From Rhodococcus sp. 14-2483-1-2 (GTDB lineage: Bacteria; Actinomycetota; Actinomycetes; Mycobacteriales; Mycobacteriaceae), in contig NZ_NPFW01000002.1 of assembly GCF_002259405.1 (NCBI RefSeq), forward strand, positions 248,001-312,000: a stretch of 64,000 nucleotides of DNA, written 5' to 3'. The position numbers and the translations under genes were made by a program. The number at the start of each line of letters is the position of its first letter. Position 1 is the stretch's first letter. Under the pieces are notes generated by a model. It was not told the origin of the DNA. It worked only from the letters and a program-made list of their open reading frames with translations, and did not search any database. Below, piece after piece: positions 35,602-44,356 of the stretch.

Positions 35602-36668
35602 CACTCGAACTGTCCGAAGAACAGCAGGATCTGAGCAGCAGCCTGCGGGCATCGTTGTCGAGAACTGCTGCAGGAGAGGATGTGTGGCCTGCACTTCTGG
35701 AGATGGGCTTGACCGAGATTCCGTTCCCCGAGCACGTCGGTGGTGCGGGCTTCGCGTTGAAGGACACTGCAGTCGTCATGTCCGAACTCGGTCGTTCGCT
35801 CGGACGCGCTCCGTACTTCTCGTCGGTGATCTTGGCCGGGCTCACTCTTCTGCATGCCGGTTCCGATGCTGCCTGCGCGCAGTACCTCCCGTCGATCGCC
35901 GATGGCACCGCCACTGCGGCACTCGTGACGGGATTTCCCTTCGGCACCTCGCTCGTCACCGCGCGCGAAGGTGCCGACGACACCGTCGTTCTCGACGGTG
36001 CCCAGGAAGCAGTCGTCGACGGCTCCGATGCCGATGTGCTGTTCGTGGTCGCAGACGGATCGGACGGACCTCACCTCGCTGCGATCGATGCGCACGCCGA
36101 CGGGGTAACCCGAACTCGCCGAGAAACATTGGACTTCACGCGCGGTCTCACGCGAGTCGAGTTCTCCGATGCCGTCGCACATCGGGTGACCGGCCGAGAC
36201 CTGCCGACCGGTCTCGCCACGGCACAAGCGGTAGCCATCACGGCCCTTGCCGCCGAGCAAGTGGGTGCGGCGCGCGCCTGCCTCGAGATGTCGGTGGAGT
36301 ACGCGAAGACCCGGCGACAGTTCGGCCGGGCCATCGGATCTTTCCAGGCGATCAAGCATCGTCTGACCGACATGCTGATCGCGATCGAATTGGCCGAGGC
36401 CGCTGTACTCGATGCGGCGGGTGCCGACACGCGACGCACGAGCGAGTTCCTCGTCGCCGCAGCGACCGCGCGAGTGCTCGCGTCCCGGGCCGCCACTTTT
36501 GCCGCCGAGGAGTCCATCCAGATCCACGGCGGCATCGGCTTCACGTGGGAACACCCACTGCACCAGTACTTCCGCCGGGCCAAGACCAGCGAGCTACTGC
36601 TCGGAAGCACCACCGTTCACGTCGAGGCCGTCGCGGCCGCGCTCGTCCACGACCGAAATCGTTACTGA
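35598..36668 (+). CDS. Acyl-CoA dehydrogenase, small subunit-like
   Basis: A 356-aa acyl-CoA dehydrogenase-fold protein, shorter than a stand-alone enzyme. The N-terminal domain is divergent (LELSEEQQDLSSSLRASLSR), while the C-terminal half keeps VEYAKTRRQFGRAIGSFQAI and IQIHGGIGFTWEHPLHQYFR, which contribute FAD contacts across the subunit interface. Its ATG overlaps the large-subunit stop, so a heteromeric complex is likely. It is the last gene of the ligase-crotonase-dehydrogenase operon. The following 148-nt gap contains a perfect regulon operator, so the next gene probably has its own promoter. Confidence 0.88.
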   Translation: MTLELSEEQQDLSSSLRASLSRTAAGEDVWPALLEMGLTEIPFPEHVGGAGFALKDTAVVMSELGRSLGRAPYFSSVILAGLTLLHAGSDAACAQYLPSIADGTATAALVTGFPFGTSLVTAREGADDTVVLDGAQEAVVDGSDADVLFVVADGSDGPHLAAIDAHADGVTRTRRETLDFTRGLTRVEFSDAVAHRVTGRDLPTGLATAQAVAITALAAEQVGAARACLEMSVEYAKTRRQFGRAIGSFQAIKHRLTDMLIAIELAEAAVLDAAGADTRRTSEFLVAAATARVLASRAATFAAEESIQIHGGIGFTWEHPLHQYFRRAKTSELLLGSTTVHVEAVAAALVHDRNRY

Positions 36669-36677
36669 TTCACTTCT

Positions 36678-36688
36678 CAAGTTACTTG
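36678..36688. promoter_or_regulatory. Regulon operator site 2, perfect palindrome CAAGTTACTTG
   Basis: An 11-bp palindrome with perfect symmetry around the central T, flanked by TCT and CGC. It lies in the 36669-36816 gap, 128 nt before the phosphotransferase-like gene. A possible -10 element TATAGT is at 36767-36772. Confidence 0.75.
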
Positions 36689-36816
36689 CGCTTCGCCTGA
36701 CGTCGGCGAACCCGTCGGACTTGCGGACAAATATCTCTGTACATGTTTCTTTTACCCCATAGTTTCTATAGTGTGACTTGAAATACAGTCCGGCATCAAC
36801 GGCAGAGGAGCACTCA

Positions 36817-38556
36817 GTGAGCGTCGAGAACGATCGCGACAGCTGGATCACCGACTGGGAGTTCAGCGAGCAGTACCCGGTGTACACGCGAGCCAACGCC
36901 GGGGAGGTACTTCCCGACCCGTCGAGTCCGCTCAACGTGACCCTCGTCTGGAACAAGGGCCTCAACATCGGCTGGCGCGAAGGATATGTGGAACACCTCG
37001 GCACTCACCTGCCCTCCGAGATCGACGAGACCATGCCGCAGATCATCGGTAACTTCGGCGGCTACCACTACACCAACTTCTCGATGACCGAGCTGAACGG
37101 AGCCCGCTTGCCGGGCTTGACCGTTCCGGTCTGGAACAGCCTGTGGGTCGGCGATCACCCCGACATCCCCGACTACGTCGAACAACCGTGGCACCAAAAC
37201 GACCAGCTCACAGCGGGATTGGCCGACAAGACCGCGTGGGCACTGACCACCGACACCTTTCCCGAGGCAGAGGAGGCGAAGCGTCGGGCGGACGCCGCTC
37301 GCGCCGCTCGCCCCGACATGTCGGCACTGAGCGATCGCGAACTGGTCGACCACGCGCGATCGTTCGTTCCGGACCTCGTCTTCTGCTACGCCTACCACCC
37401 GGTGACCACCACACTCTCGACGATGGGGCCTGCCGTGGCCGGAGCCTTGCTCGAGGCCATCGGTGAAGCCGACAAGCTCGGCGACCTCCTCAGCGGGCTG
37501 GGCGGAGTCGACTCGGCAGAACCGTCGTACGCCCTGTGGAACATGGGTCGGTCGGTGGCGAAGTCCGCGGAACTGACCTCCCTGTTCGACAACGGACTCA
37601 CCACTCTCCTCGACGCCGTCGATGCAGGCGACTCCCCCGATGCGAAGCAGTTCCGACAGGACTTCGACGACTTTCTGTACAAGTTCGGATCGCGAGCGCC
37701 GAACGAGTGGGACATCCGCTCCGACAGTTGGGAATCGAAGCCGGTGCTCGCCCTGCTGGCCATCAACGGAATGCGGCTCAGTCCCGACGAATCCGACCCC
37801 GAGGTGATCGGACGGCGCAACGAGTCCAAGCGCATCGCACTCACCGCGGAGCTCGCCGCCAAGATGCCCGACGATGCAACTCGTCAGAGCTTCCTCGACG
37901 CTGCCAAATCCATCACCAAGTTCATGCCCTGGCGAGAGCGAACCAAGACTGCCTGTGTGAAGGTGATGGGCGAGATGCGCACGGCCCTGTACGAACTGGG
38001 GCATCGTATGGTCGACCGCGGCATCATGGACGACCATCACGACATCACGATGCTGCTCGACGACGAACTCGATGCTTTCGTCGCCGATCCCGAAAGTTTC
38101 GCAACCACCGTTGCCGAGCGGCGCGAGCAGTACCTCGCACTCTTCGACCTCGAGCCGCCCTTCTTCCTGTTCGAGCCGCTGCCACTCTCGCAGTGGCCCA
38201 GAAGGACCGAGAACAAGGCGCAGATCGCAGCTCCCGGCGATTCGTTGACCGGAGTCGGCGGCGCACCGGGGGTGAGCCGCGGCCGAGCGCGCATCCTCCA
38301 TGATCCGTACGAAGTCGGCGACCTCGCCGAGGGCGACATCATCGTTGCCCCACAGACGGATCCGGCCTGGACCCCTCTCTTCGTGTTCGCCGGCGGCGTG
38401 GTCGTCAACGTCGGTGCCACCATCACTCACTCGTCGATAGTGTGCCGCGAACTGGGCATTCCCTGCGCGGTCTCGGTGCAGGACGCAACCCTGAAAATCC
38501 CCGACGGTGCGATGATCGAAGTCGACGGAAACACGGGAACGGTGACCGTACTGTGA
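36817..38556 (+). CDS. PEP-utilising (rifampin-phosphotransferase-like) protein lacking an ATP-grasp domain, copy A
   Basis: A 579-aa protein; GTG 36817 is preceded by GAGGAG at the right spacing. Residues ~1-470 resemble the substrate-binding domain of rifampin phosphotransferase-type enzymes (RAPNEWDIRSDSW, PWRERTKTACVKVMGEMRTA). Residues ~490-579 are the swivelling phospho-His domain: GAPGVSRGRARI, PQTDPAWTPLFVFAGG, then the catalytic His538 in ATITHSSIVCRELGIPC. The N-terminal ATP-grasp domain of complete enzymes is absent. The phosphoryl group must therefore come from another protein, as in split phenylphosphate synthase. It probably phosphorylates a hydroxylated substrate. It is coupled by GTGA to the luciferase-like gene downstream. 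Confidence 0.82.
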   Translation: MSVENDRDSWITDWEFSEQYPVYTRANAGEVLPDPSSPLNVTLVWNKGLNIGWREGYVEHLGTHLPSEIDETMPQIIGNFGGYHYTNFSMTELNGARLPGLTVPVWNSLWVGDHPDIPDYVEQPWHQNDQLTAGLADKTAWALTTDTFPEAEEAKRRADAARAARPDMSALSDRELVDHARSFVPDLVFCYAYHPVTTTLSTMGPAVAGALLEAIGEADKLGDLLSGLGGVDSAEPSYALWNMGRSVAKSAELTSLFDNGLTTLLDAVDAGDSPDAKQFRQDFDDFLYKFGSRAPNEWDIRSDSWESKPVLALLAINGMRLSPDESDPEVIGRRNESKRIALTAELAAKMPDDATRQSFLDAAKSITKFMPWRERTKTACVKVMGEMRTALYELGHRMVDRGIMDDHHDITMLLDDELDAFVADPESFATTVAERREQYLALFDLEPPFFLFEPLPLSQWPRRTENKAQIAAPGDSLTGVGGAPGVSRGRARILHDPYEVGDLAEGDIIVAPQTDPAWTPLFVFAGGVVVNVGATITHSSIVCRELGIPCAVSVQDATLKIPDGAMIEVDGNTGTVTVL

Positions 38557-39500
38557 CTCTCGCAATCGGCTTGTCCCTCCCTCAGCTCGGTGAACATGTC
38601 GATGCCGGTGCTGTCCGCGCCTTCGCCACCTCGGCCGAGGAACTGGGCTTCTCGAGCCTGTGGGTTCAGGAGCACCTGTTCTATCCCGAAGAGAACGAAT
38701 CGATCTACGGCGGGCGCCACACCACCAGCGTGCATCCCGCCTACCGCTCGGTTCTCGGTGCCACCGAACTGATGGCGTTCGCCGCTGCCTGTACCAGGAC
38801 GATCACGATAGGCAGCAGCATCCTGGTGGCCGGTTACCATCGTCCGGTCGAACTGGCGCAACGCTTGTCGACTCTGGATCTACTGTCGGGCGGACGACTC
38901 GTCGCCGGTCTCGGGGCCGGATGGTCCGACGAGGAACATGCTCTGATGGACGTCGATCCGCGCAGCCGCGGCCGTCGGATGGGCGAATTGGTGCGGGCAG
39001 TGCAGGCCTGCTGGGGACCCGACCCGGTGGAATTCGAGGGTGAGTTCTTCAGCATCCCGCGGTCCATCGTCCGACCCAAACCAGTGCAGCAGCCACACCC
39101 ACCACTGCTCTCGGGCCTGCGTTCGGCGACCGGATTGAAGCGCACCGCAGCACTGTTCGACATCTGGAACCCCAGCAGTGGCAGCCCCGAGGCTCTGCTC
39201 GAACAACTCGAGACGATGCGGGAACTGCGCTCGGAGGATGCGAGTCCGATTCGACTGTTCCTCCGTTCGTATCTGCAGCGGCCCACCGACGATGTGGGAT
39301 CGGGTGGCCAGGGCATCGACGGGGTCCGCACCGACATCCGCACTGCGCTGGCGGCAGGCGCAGAACACCTGATCGTCGAGCCCAACTTCTGGGACGAGAT
39401 GCGTTCGCCGAACGATTGGGTCGACGCACCGGCGCGGTTGGCAGTCCTTCTCGACGACATCGCGGATCTGTCGACTCCGGCGACGGCGAGCGCGTCGTGA
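38553..39500 (+). CDS. Luciferase-like (F420/FMN) oxidoreductase
   Basis: A 315-aa bacterial-luciferase-fold TIM barrel, starting at GTG within the stop of the preceding gene. Family stretches are IGLSLPQLGEHVDAGAVRAF, EELGFSSLWVQEHLFYP, TRTITIGSSILVAGYHRPVE and LDLLSGGRLVAGLGAGWSDE. In actinobacteria most such proteins use F420, but FMNH2 monooxygenases share the fold, so the cofactor is open. In this operon it would reduce, oxidise or hydroxylate the pathway intermediate next to the phosphotransferase step. It is followed by an SDR gene with another GTGA overlap, so the three proteins are made in fixed proportion. Confidence 0.85.
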   Translation: MTLAIGLSLPQLGEHVDAGAVRAFATSAEELGFSSLWVQEHLFYPEENESIYGGRHTTSVHPAYRSVLGATELMAFAAACTRTITIGSSILVAGYHRPVELAQRLSTLDLLSGGRLVAGLGAGWSDEEHALMDVDPRSRGRRMGELVRAVQACWGPDPVEFEGEFFSIPRSIVRPKPVQQPHPPLLSGLRSATGLKRTAALFDIWNPSSGSPEALLEQLETMRELRSEDASPIRLFLRSYLQRPTDDVGSGGQGIDGVRTDIRTALAAGAEHLIVEPNFWDEMRSPNDWVDAPARLAVLLDDIADLSTPATASAS

Positions 39501-40258
39501 ACACCGTCGCGGTGGTGACAGGTGCGGGATCGGGTATCGGCCGTGCGACCGCGGAGATCATTCTCGAGAACGGCGGCTCGGTCGTTGCGTTCGACACCAC
39601 CGCGGAGTCGTTGCACTGGTTGTCCGGCAACGACAATGCGGTGCCGTTCGTCGGCGACGTCACCCACCAGGACGACAATCGTGCGGCAGTACAGCAGGCG
39701 GAGACCTCGTTCGGACGCCTCGACGCCCTGGTACTCAATGCCGGTGTGCCTGCATCCGGATCCATCGAAACCCTCGACATGGAGGTCTTCGATCGTTCGA
39801 TCGAAGTCAACCTTCGTGCGGTCGTACTCGGTGTGCGCGAAGCCATTCCTGCGTTCCGCCGAGCAGGCGGCGGTTCGATCGTGATCACGGCATCGGCAAC
39901 CGCGCTCGGTGGTGAGCCGAACCGGTGGCCGTACGCCGCGGCCAAAGCCGGCGCTGTGAACCTCGCACGATCCTTCGCCCTGGACCTGGCGAACGACCGA
40001 ATCCGCGTCAACGCCGTCTGCCCGGGACCCATCAGCACCGGCATGACCCGACGCATCGAGGACAACACCCCCGACCGCTACGAAGCGCTCAGAACGATGG
40101 TGCCCCTTCACCGTTGGGGAACCGCTCGCGAGGTGGGCGAGGTCATCGCATTCCTGGCCTCACCGCTGGCGTCGTTCGTCACCGGTGTCGCCATCCCGGT
40201 CGACGGTGGAGCGACCTGCGGGAGCGGTCAGACGGTGCCGGTGCCGGCTCCCGTCTGA
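39497..40258 (+). CDS. Short-chain dehydrogenase/reductase
   Basis: A 253-aa classical SDR. The dinucleotide motif is VVTGAGSGIGRATAEII, followed by LVLNAGVPASG, the catalytic Ser in IVITASATALGGEP and Tyr/Lys in RWPYAAAKAG. The acidic FDTTAES after the second strand favours NAD(H). The start is GTG 39497 inside the stop of the luciferase-like gene. It probably oxidises a secondary alcohol or 3-hydroxyacyl intermediate. I do not see the extra loop that marks mycofactocin-dependent SDRs, so a link to MFT is not supported by sequence. It is convergent with the zinc alcohol dehydrogenase gene, 9 nt apart. Confidence 0.9.
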   Translation: MNTVAVVTGAGSGIGRATAEIILENGGSVVAFDTTAESLHWLSGNDNAVPFVGDVTHQDDNRAAVQQAETSFGRLDALVLNAGVPASGSIETLDMEVFDRSIEVNLRAVVLGVREAIPAFRRAGGGSIVITASATALGGEPNRWPYAAAKAGAVNLARSFALDLANDRIRVNAVCPGPISTGMTRRIEDNTPDRYEALRTMVPLHRWGTAREVGEVIAFLASPLASFVTGVAIPVDGGATCGSGQTVPVPAPV

Positions 40259-40267
40259 CCCACCGCG

Positions 40268-41326
40268 TCAACGACTCGGGTCGACCAGCACCTTGGCGTG
40301 CCGACTCGTCCCGGAGTCGAGCTCGGCGAACATCTCGACCAGTTCACCGAGCCCGATCGTGCCGGTGTGCAAGGACTTCACATCGATCCGACCTTCGGCG
40401 ACCAGTGTCATCGCACCGAGGAAATCCTCGTGCGAGTACGCCAGCGAGCCGATCACCGTGAGCTCGCGAGACTGCCAATCGCCATAGCTGACAGAGGAAT
40501 CGGTGCCCGGATACCCGAGCAATGCCAGGGTCCCGCCCCGTCTGACCAGCTCGGCGGACGGTTGCATCAAAGCGGCGACTCCGGTGCACTCGAACAGGAC
40601 GTCGGCCCCGAGCCCACTGGTGACGTCGGCGAGCAACGCTGCGAGATCCGCCGGTTCCACCACGTCGGTGAAGCCCAGATCCGTTGCCGCCGTTCGACGT
40701 GCGGATGACGGCTCGCTGACGAGGATTCGGCCTGCCCCAGCGGTACGTGCGTGTTGTGCGGTCAGTAGACCGATGGGACCCGCTCCCTGGACGACGACGG
40801 TGGAGCCCAGCGTGATCGCGGCACGTTTGACGGCATGGAACGTCACGGTCGCCGGCTCCATCAACGCGGCCTCTTCGTCCGACAGCGCGTCGAGCACCGG
40901 GATGGCCCTGCGTGCGGACACCGTGAGGGTGGTGGCGAATCCGCCGTGTGCGGGGGCGTCATCGGTAATACCGTTGGCCTCTGCGAATGCGAGGTCGCAG
41001 TGAGCGGCGTGACCTGCCCTGCATTGGGCACACACGCCGCATGCAGGCCCGACACCTGCGACCACGCGCTGACCCACCCGCAAGGTGGTCACGTTCTCGC
41101 CCACGGCGCTGATCGTGCCCGCCCATTCGTGGCCGAACACGGCCGGCGGCAGGGCCGCGGACGAGTATCCGTGTGTGTCGGTTGCACAGATCCCGCAGTA
41201 GCGGATGTCGACGACGACACCGTCCGGGGCAGGCACGGGTGCAGCGTCGACAGTCGTCTCGGCTGTGCCGGGTGCGACGACGTGGACGTACCTTCGCTCC
41301 GAGGTGCCGGTCACGACAGCGCGCAA
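40268..41326 (-). CDS. Zinc-dependent alcohol (polyol) dehydrogenase, MDR family
   Basis: About 352 aa if the TTG at 41326, 13 nt after the isomerase stop, is used; a GTG at 41314 is an alternative and no ATG is near. Catalytic zinc ligands are in YCGICATDTHG and FGHEWAGTIS. The structural zinc Cys cluster is CGVCAQCRAGHAAHC. The NAD fold shows GAGPIGLLTAQHARTAGAG. The pattern is that of sorbitol/threonine dehydrogenase-like enzymes. As the last gene of the ABC-importer operon it probably oxidises a hydroxyl group of the imported compound. Confidence 0.88.
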   Translation of the reverse strand: MRAVVTGTSERRYVHVVAPGTAETTVDAAPVPAPDGVVVDIRYCGICATDTHGYSSAALPPAVFGHEWAGTISAVGENVTTLRVGQRVVAGVGPACGVCAQCRAGHAAHCDLAFAEANGITDDAPAHGGFATTLTVSARRAIPVLDALSDEEAALMEPATVTFHAVKRAAITLGSTVVVQGAGPIGLLTAQHARTAGAGRILVSEPSSARRTAATDLGFTDVVEPADLAALLADVTSGLGADVLFECTGVAALMQPSAELVRRGGTLALLGYPGTDSSVSYGDWQSRELTVIGSLAYSHEDFLGAMTLVAEGRIDVKSLHTGTIGLGELVEMFAELDSGTSRHAKVLVDPSR

Positions 41327-41339
41327 TTCAGTTTATTGG

Positions 41340-42167
41340 TCATGTCTCCAGTTTCTCACTTTCCGCTTCGTCGAGCACCTTTCGAGTGGCTCGACCCAGT
41401 TCCACAATCCACGCCCGCGTATCGCCTGCGCTACGGGCGGACGGGACCTCAACGCTGACCGCAGCCGTGGGAGGGAGTGCCCGCACGAGATCGACCAGCG
41501 GGAAGGCGCCCTGTCCCGGCGGGAGCCTGTCGGTTCGAGCCTCGGTGATCGCTGCGTTCAGATCGTCCCAGGGCTCCGCCGACGTCGCGTCGCAGATCTG
41601 CCAGTACGGCAACGAGTTCTCGTCGACGGCATCGAGATCGGACAGCGCCGACCCCGCCCGTACCCAGTGCAGGGCGTCGACGAGAACACCGCCATTGCTG
41701 CCCCGGGCAGCGGCGACGAAGTCGGCAGCGGCGCAGAAGTCTCGAATGGACGAGAAGATCATCGGCTCGAGACAACACCGAAGACCGACGTCCTCGGACA
41801 GCTCCGAGATCTCGCCGAAGTTGTCCGCTGCCCGGTTGCGCTCGTCGTCGAGCACCGTGACGAGCAGGTGCCGGGCACCGAGCTCGGCACCTGCGTCGAG
41901 GATGGACGACCAGTCCCCTCTCGAACTTCCGGGATGCAGCTTGACCACCTCGACATCGAGAACTCGCATCCCGTTGTGCGCCAACGCAGATTTGGTCTCA
42001 CGCAGCAGCGCCGATCCGGCCGGGAGACAGAATCCCCGGTCGCGTTCGGTGTGCGCCACTCGGACGCCCACCGCGCCGAAGCCGCCCGACGCAGCGCAGT
42101 CGATCAGCTCCGGCGGTGCCAGATGCAGCGCCGAGAGGTGGGACAGAGACAGGATCCGTGGCGTCAC
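41340..42167 (-). CDS. Sugar phosphate isomerase/epimerase-like (xylose isomerase-type TIM barrel)
   Basis: A 275-aa protein starting at GTG 42167, overlapping the binding-protein stop (GTGA). The TIM-barrel pattern of the AP endonuclease 2/IolE-like superfamily is seen: LDCAASGGFGAVGVRVAH-like N-terminus, LLVTVLDDERNRAADNFGEI, GLRCCLEPMIFSSIRDF (metal Glu), GVLVDALHWVRAGS (metal Asp/His) and VSVEVPSA. Members isomerise, epimerise or dehydrate sugars and inositols, or act as dehydratases for ring compounds. Its place between a ribose-type importer and a polyol dehydrogenase suggests that the imported compound is polyhydroxylated. Substrate unknown. Confidence 0.75.
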   Translation of the reverse strand: MTPRILSLSHLSALHLAPPELIDCAASGGFGAVGVRVAHTERDRGFCLPAGSALLRETKSALAHNGMRVLDVEVVKLHPGSSRGDWSSILDAGAELGARHLLVTVLDDERNRAADNFGEISELSEDVGLRCCLEPMIFSSIRDFCAAADFVAAARGSNGGVLVDALHWVRAGSALSDLDAVDENSLPYWQICDATSAEPWDDLNAAITEARTDRLPPGQGAFPLVDLVRALPPTAAVSVEVPSARSAGDTRAWIVELGRATRKVLDEAESEKLET

Positions 42168-43291
42168 TTCTGCCAGAGTGTCTCGAACTCACCCTGGTAA
42201 TCCGCTACGCCGACGTAGTAGCCGGTGTCCTCGTCGAGGACTGCCGAACCGATGTTGTCGCTGTTGAGCAGTTGCGTGGGAAGGAACGCGGCATCGGCCG
42301 CGGCGAGGTCGTCACCGTTGAATTGTCTTGCCAGAGTATCGATCACGCGCCATCCGAGAATTTGCACCGGGAAGCCGACCCAGACACTGTTGTCGCCGCC
42401 TTTCAGTGACTCGAGGTTGTCCGGCGTCGGCGTCTGACCGGCGAAGGTCACCTGATCGGTCAGGCTTGCCCCACGCAGGGCCGCATCGACACCCAGCACG
42501 AGGTCACCGAAGGAGAAGACCGCGTAGTTGATGGTCGGGTCACGCTGGAGCGTACTGACCACGCTCTGCGGGGTCTTGGTGCCGAGATCGGTGACCTGCT
42601 GGTTCACCAGTTGGGTCGTGCAGTCCGGGCACTGGGCTTTCAATTGTGCGGTGAACGCGTCGGTGAAGACATTGAGGATCGAGTAATCGGTGATCGAGAA
42701 GATGGCGACGTTCGCCTGCCCGTCGCTGTCGGCGACGACCTGACTCGCGACCATCTTTCCCCACTCCTCGACCTGAGCGTCACCGTCCAACGCCGTGGAG
42801 ATGACACCGGCCACCGGCGGGCCCGCGATACTGTCCGCGATGACGGGAATGCCTGCGGCATCGGCAGATTCGATCTGCCGGGTGAGCATCGTGAGTGGGG
42901 TACCCGAGATGTGGATCGCGTCCGGCTTCAGCGCGATGGCCTGATCCATCGCCTTGGGTGCCGCCTCGGCGTCGGTACCCATCAGCACGCGCTGATAGCG
43001 CCAACCGAGGACGTCCGCCGCCTGTTGGATGGCGTCGTTCTTCGCGCTCGAGATCGGCTGCGGGGTCTCGATACTGATGACGTACTTGCCGCTGTCGGGA
43101 GCTTTGCTCAACGGCGTCGTCAGAACGAGACCGGCGGGGGCGGCCTCGTACCGATCGGCGACGGCCTGCGCGCCTGCCACGTCGGCAGCTGCACCGGTCG
43201 CCGTCGTCTCGTCCGAGCTGCTGCATGCGGACGCCAGCAGGCTCGCGGATACGAGGGCCACGAACGCCTTCGTCCAGTTGGTTGATTTCAC
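42164..43291 (-). CDS. ABC importer substrate-binding lipoprotein (ribose/periplasmic-binding type)
   Basis: A 375-aa secreted lipoprotein. It begins at GTG 43291 behind an AAAGG ribosome site, with a signal peptide KSTNWTKAFVALVSASLLAS and lipobox ending in ASACSSSDE. The mature part has the peripla-BP-4 fold of sugar-binding proteins (AMDQAIALKPDAIHISGT, GIPVIADSIAGPP, and NYAVFSFGDLVLGVDAALRG). It captures the substrate outside the membrane and delivers it to the permease encoded just upstream. Ligand identity is not predictable; this family binds ribose, inositol, autoinducer-2 and other small polyols or ring compounds. Confidence 0.88.
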   Translation of the reverse strand: MKSTNWTKAFVALVSASLLASACSSSDETTATGAAADVAGAQAVADRYEAAPAGLVLTTPLSKAPDSGKYVISIETPQPISSAKNDAIQQAADVLGWRYQRVLMGTDAEAAPKAMDQAIALKPDAIHISGTPLTMLTRQIESADAAGIPVIADSIAGPPVAGVISTALDGDAQVEEWGKMVASQVVADSDGQANVAIFSITDYSILNVFTDAFTAQLKAQCPDCTTQLVNQQVTDLGTKTPQSVVSTLQRDPTINYAVFSFGDLVLGVDAALRGASLTDQVTFAGQTPTPDNLESLKGGDNSVWVGFPVQILGWRVIDTLARQFNGDDLAAADAAFLPTQLLNSDNIGSAVLDEDTGYYVGVADYQGEFETLWQK

Positions 43292-43317
43292 GTGATCACC
43301 TTTCGAGAGGAGGGAGG

Positions 43318-44346
43318 TCAGGTACGGCGGGCGGTCCGAGCCGCGAGAGCCACGGCGACGATGAGGGCGAGTCCGTTGAAGAGGTCGTTGACGAAGCTGG
43401 GAGCACCGGCCAACTGCAGTCCCTTGACACCGGTGGCAAGCAGGTAGATGGCGATCAGCGTGCCCAGCACGTTGACCCGGCCTGCGCGTATCTGAGTCGA
43501 GCCGAGAAAGACGGCCGAGAACGCCGGGAGCAGGTACGACGGGCCGATATCGGGTGCGGCGGTGCCGAGCTTGGCCGCCAGGACCACTCCGGTGAAGGCT
43601 GCGATGGTGGCCGACGTCATCAACGCGCCGAACATGATTCGCTCGACTCGTAGTCCGGCGAGCCGTGCGGCCTGACGGTTGCCACCGGTGGCGTAGAAGT
43701 AGCGACCCAACGGGGTCTTCTCGAGTACGACGTACATCACGGCGGCGACGCCGATCATGTAGAAGAACGGCAACGGCAGGCCGAGGAACGGCTTGCTCCC
43801 CAGGTCGAGGAAGCCATCGGTGAATCCCTCGGTGATCTGCTTTCCGTCGGTGACCCAATAGGTTCCCGCCAGCAGGATGCTCGACATTCCCAGAGTGGCG
43901 ATGAACGAGTCGACCTTGAGCTTGACCACCACAAAACCGTTGACGGCTCCGATCACCGCACCGCACAGCACCGTGGTGACGACCGCGATGGGTGTGCCGA
44001 TGCCCTGCGAGAGCTGGTAGGACACCATCGCGACCGAGAACCCCATGATGCCTGCGATGGACAGATCGAACACTCCGGCGGCGAGCGGCACGATCAACCC
44101 GATGGCCAGCATGGCAGTGATGGCCTGGTCGCCCGCGATGATGCGAAAGTTGCCCTGGGTCATGAAGGTGTCCGGAATCCAGAGCGCGAAAAGCGCGATG
44201 ACGGCGATCCACACATAGAGACCGCTGAAGCGATCGAGTCCGAGATTCGGCCGTCGTCTCGACGTGCGCCCCGCCGCACCACCCTCGGTGCCCGGCGGCG
44301 GAGTGTGCGGCGACGCTGCGGTGCCTTCGTGGGATTGTGTTGTCAT
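43318..44346 (-). CDS. ABC importer permease (RbsC type)
   Basis: A 342-aa membrane protein with about eight to ten hydrophobic helices after a 35-residue Pro/Arg-rich N-terminal tail. Family markers are IPLAAGVFDLSIAGIMGF, AVIGAVNGFVVVKLKVDSFI, ATLGMSSILLAGTYWV, and the coupling loop GRYFYATGGNRQAARLAGLR that contacts the ATPase. It forms the transmembrane channel, probably as a homodimer, for the ribose-type importer with the neighbouring ATPase and binding protein. Its ATG is 10 nt after the ATPase stop, so they are one operon. Confidence 0.9.
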   Translation of the reverse strand: MTTQSHEGTAASPHTPPPGTEGGAAGRTSRRRPNLGLDRFSGLYVWIAVIALFALWIPDTFMTQGNFRIIAGDQAITAMLAIGLIVPLAAGVFDLSIAGIMGFSVAMVSYQLSQGIGTPIAVVTTVLCGAVIGAVNGFVVVKLKVDSFIATLGMSSILLAGTYWVTDGKQITEGFTDGFLDLGSKPFLGLPLPFFYMIGVAAVMYVVLEKTPLGRYFYATGGNRQAARLAGLRVERIMFGALMTSATIAAFTGVVLAAKLGTAAPDIGPSYLLPAFSAVFLGSTQIRAGRVNVLGTLIAIYLLATGVKGLQLAGAPSFVNDLFNGLALIVAVALAARTARRT

Positions 44347-44356
44347 GGTGATCCTT

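Noticed and set aside
36744..36772. Complete promoter for the copy A phosphotransferase gene
   Set aside because: The -10-like TATAGT (36767-36772) is good, but the hexamer at the -35 distance (TGTTTC) is poor, so only the -10 is mentioned.
39497..40258. SDR as a mycofactocin-dependent dehydrogenase
   Set aside because: The sequence has the ordinary classical-SDR layout and length without the insertion that marks the MFT-linked subgroup.
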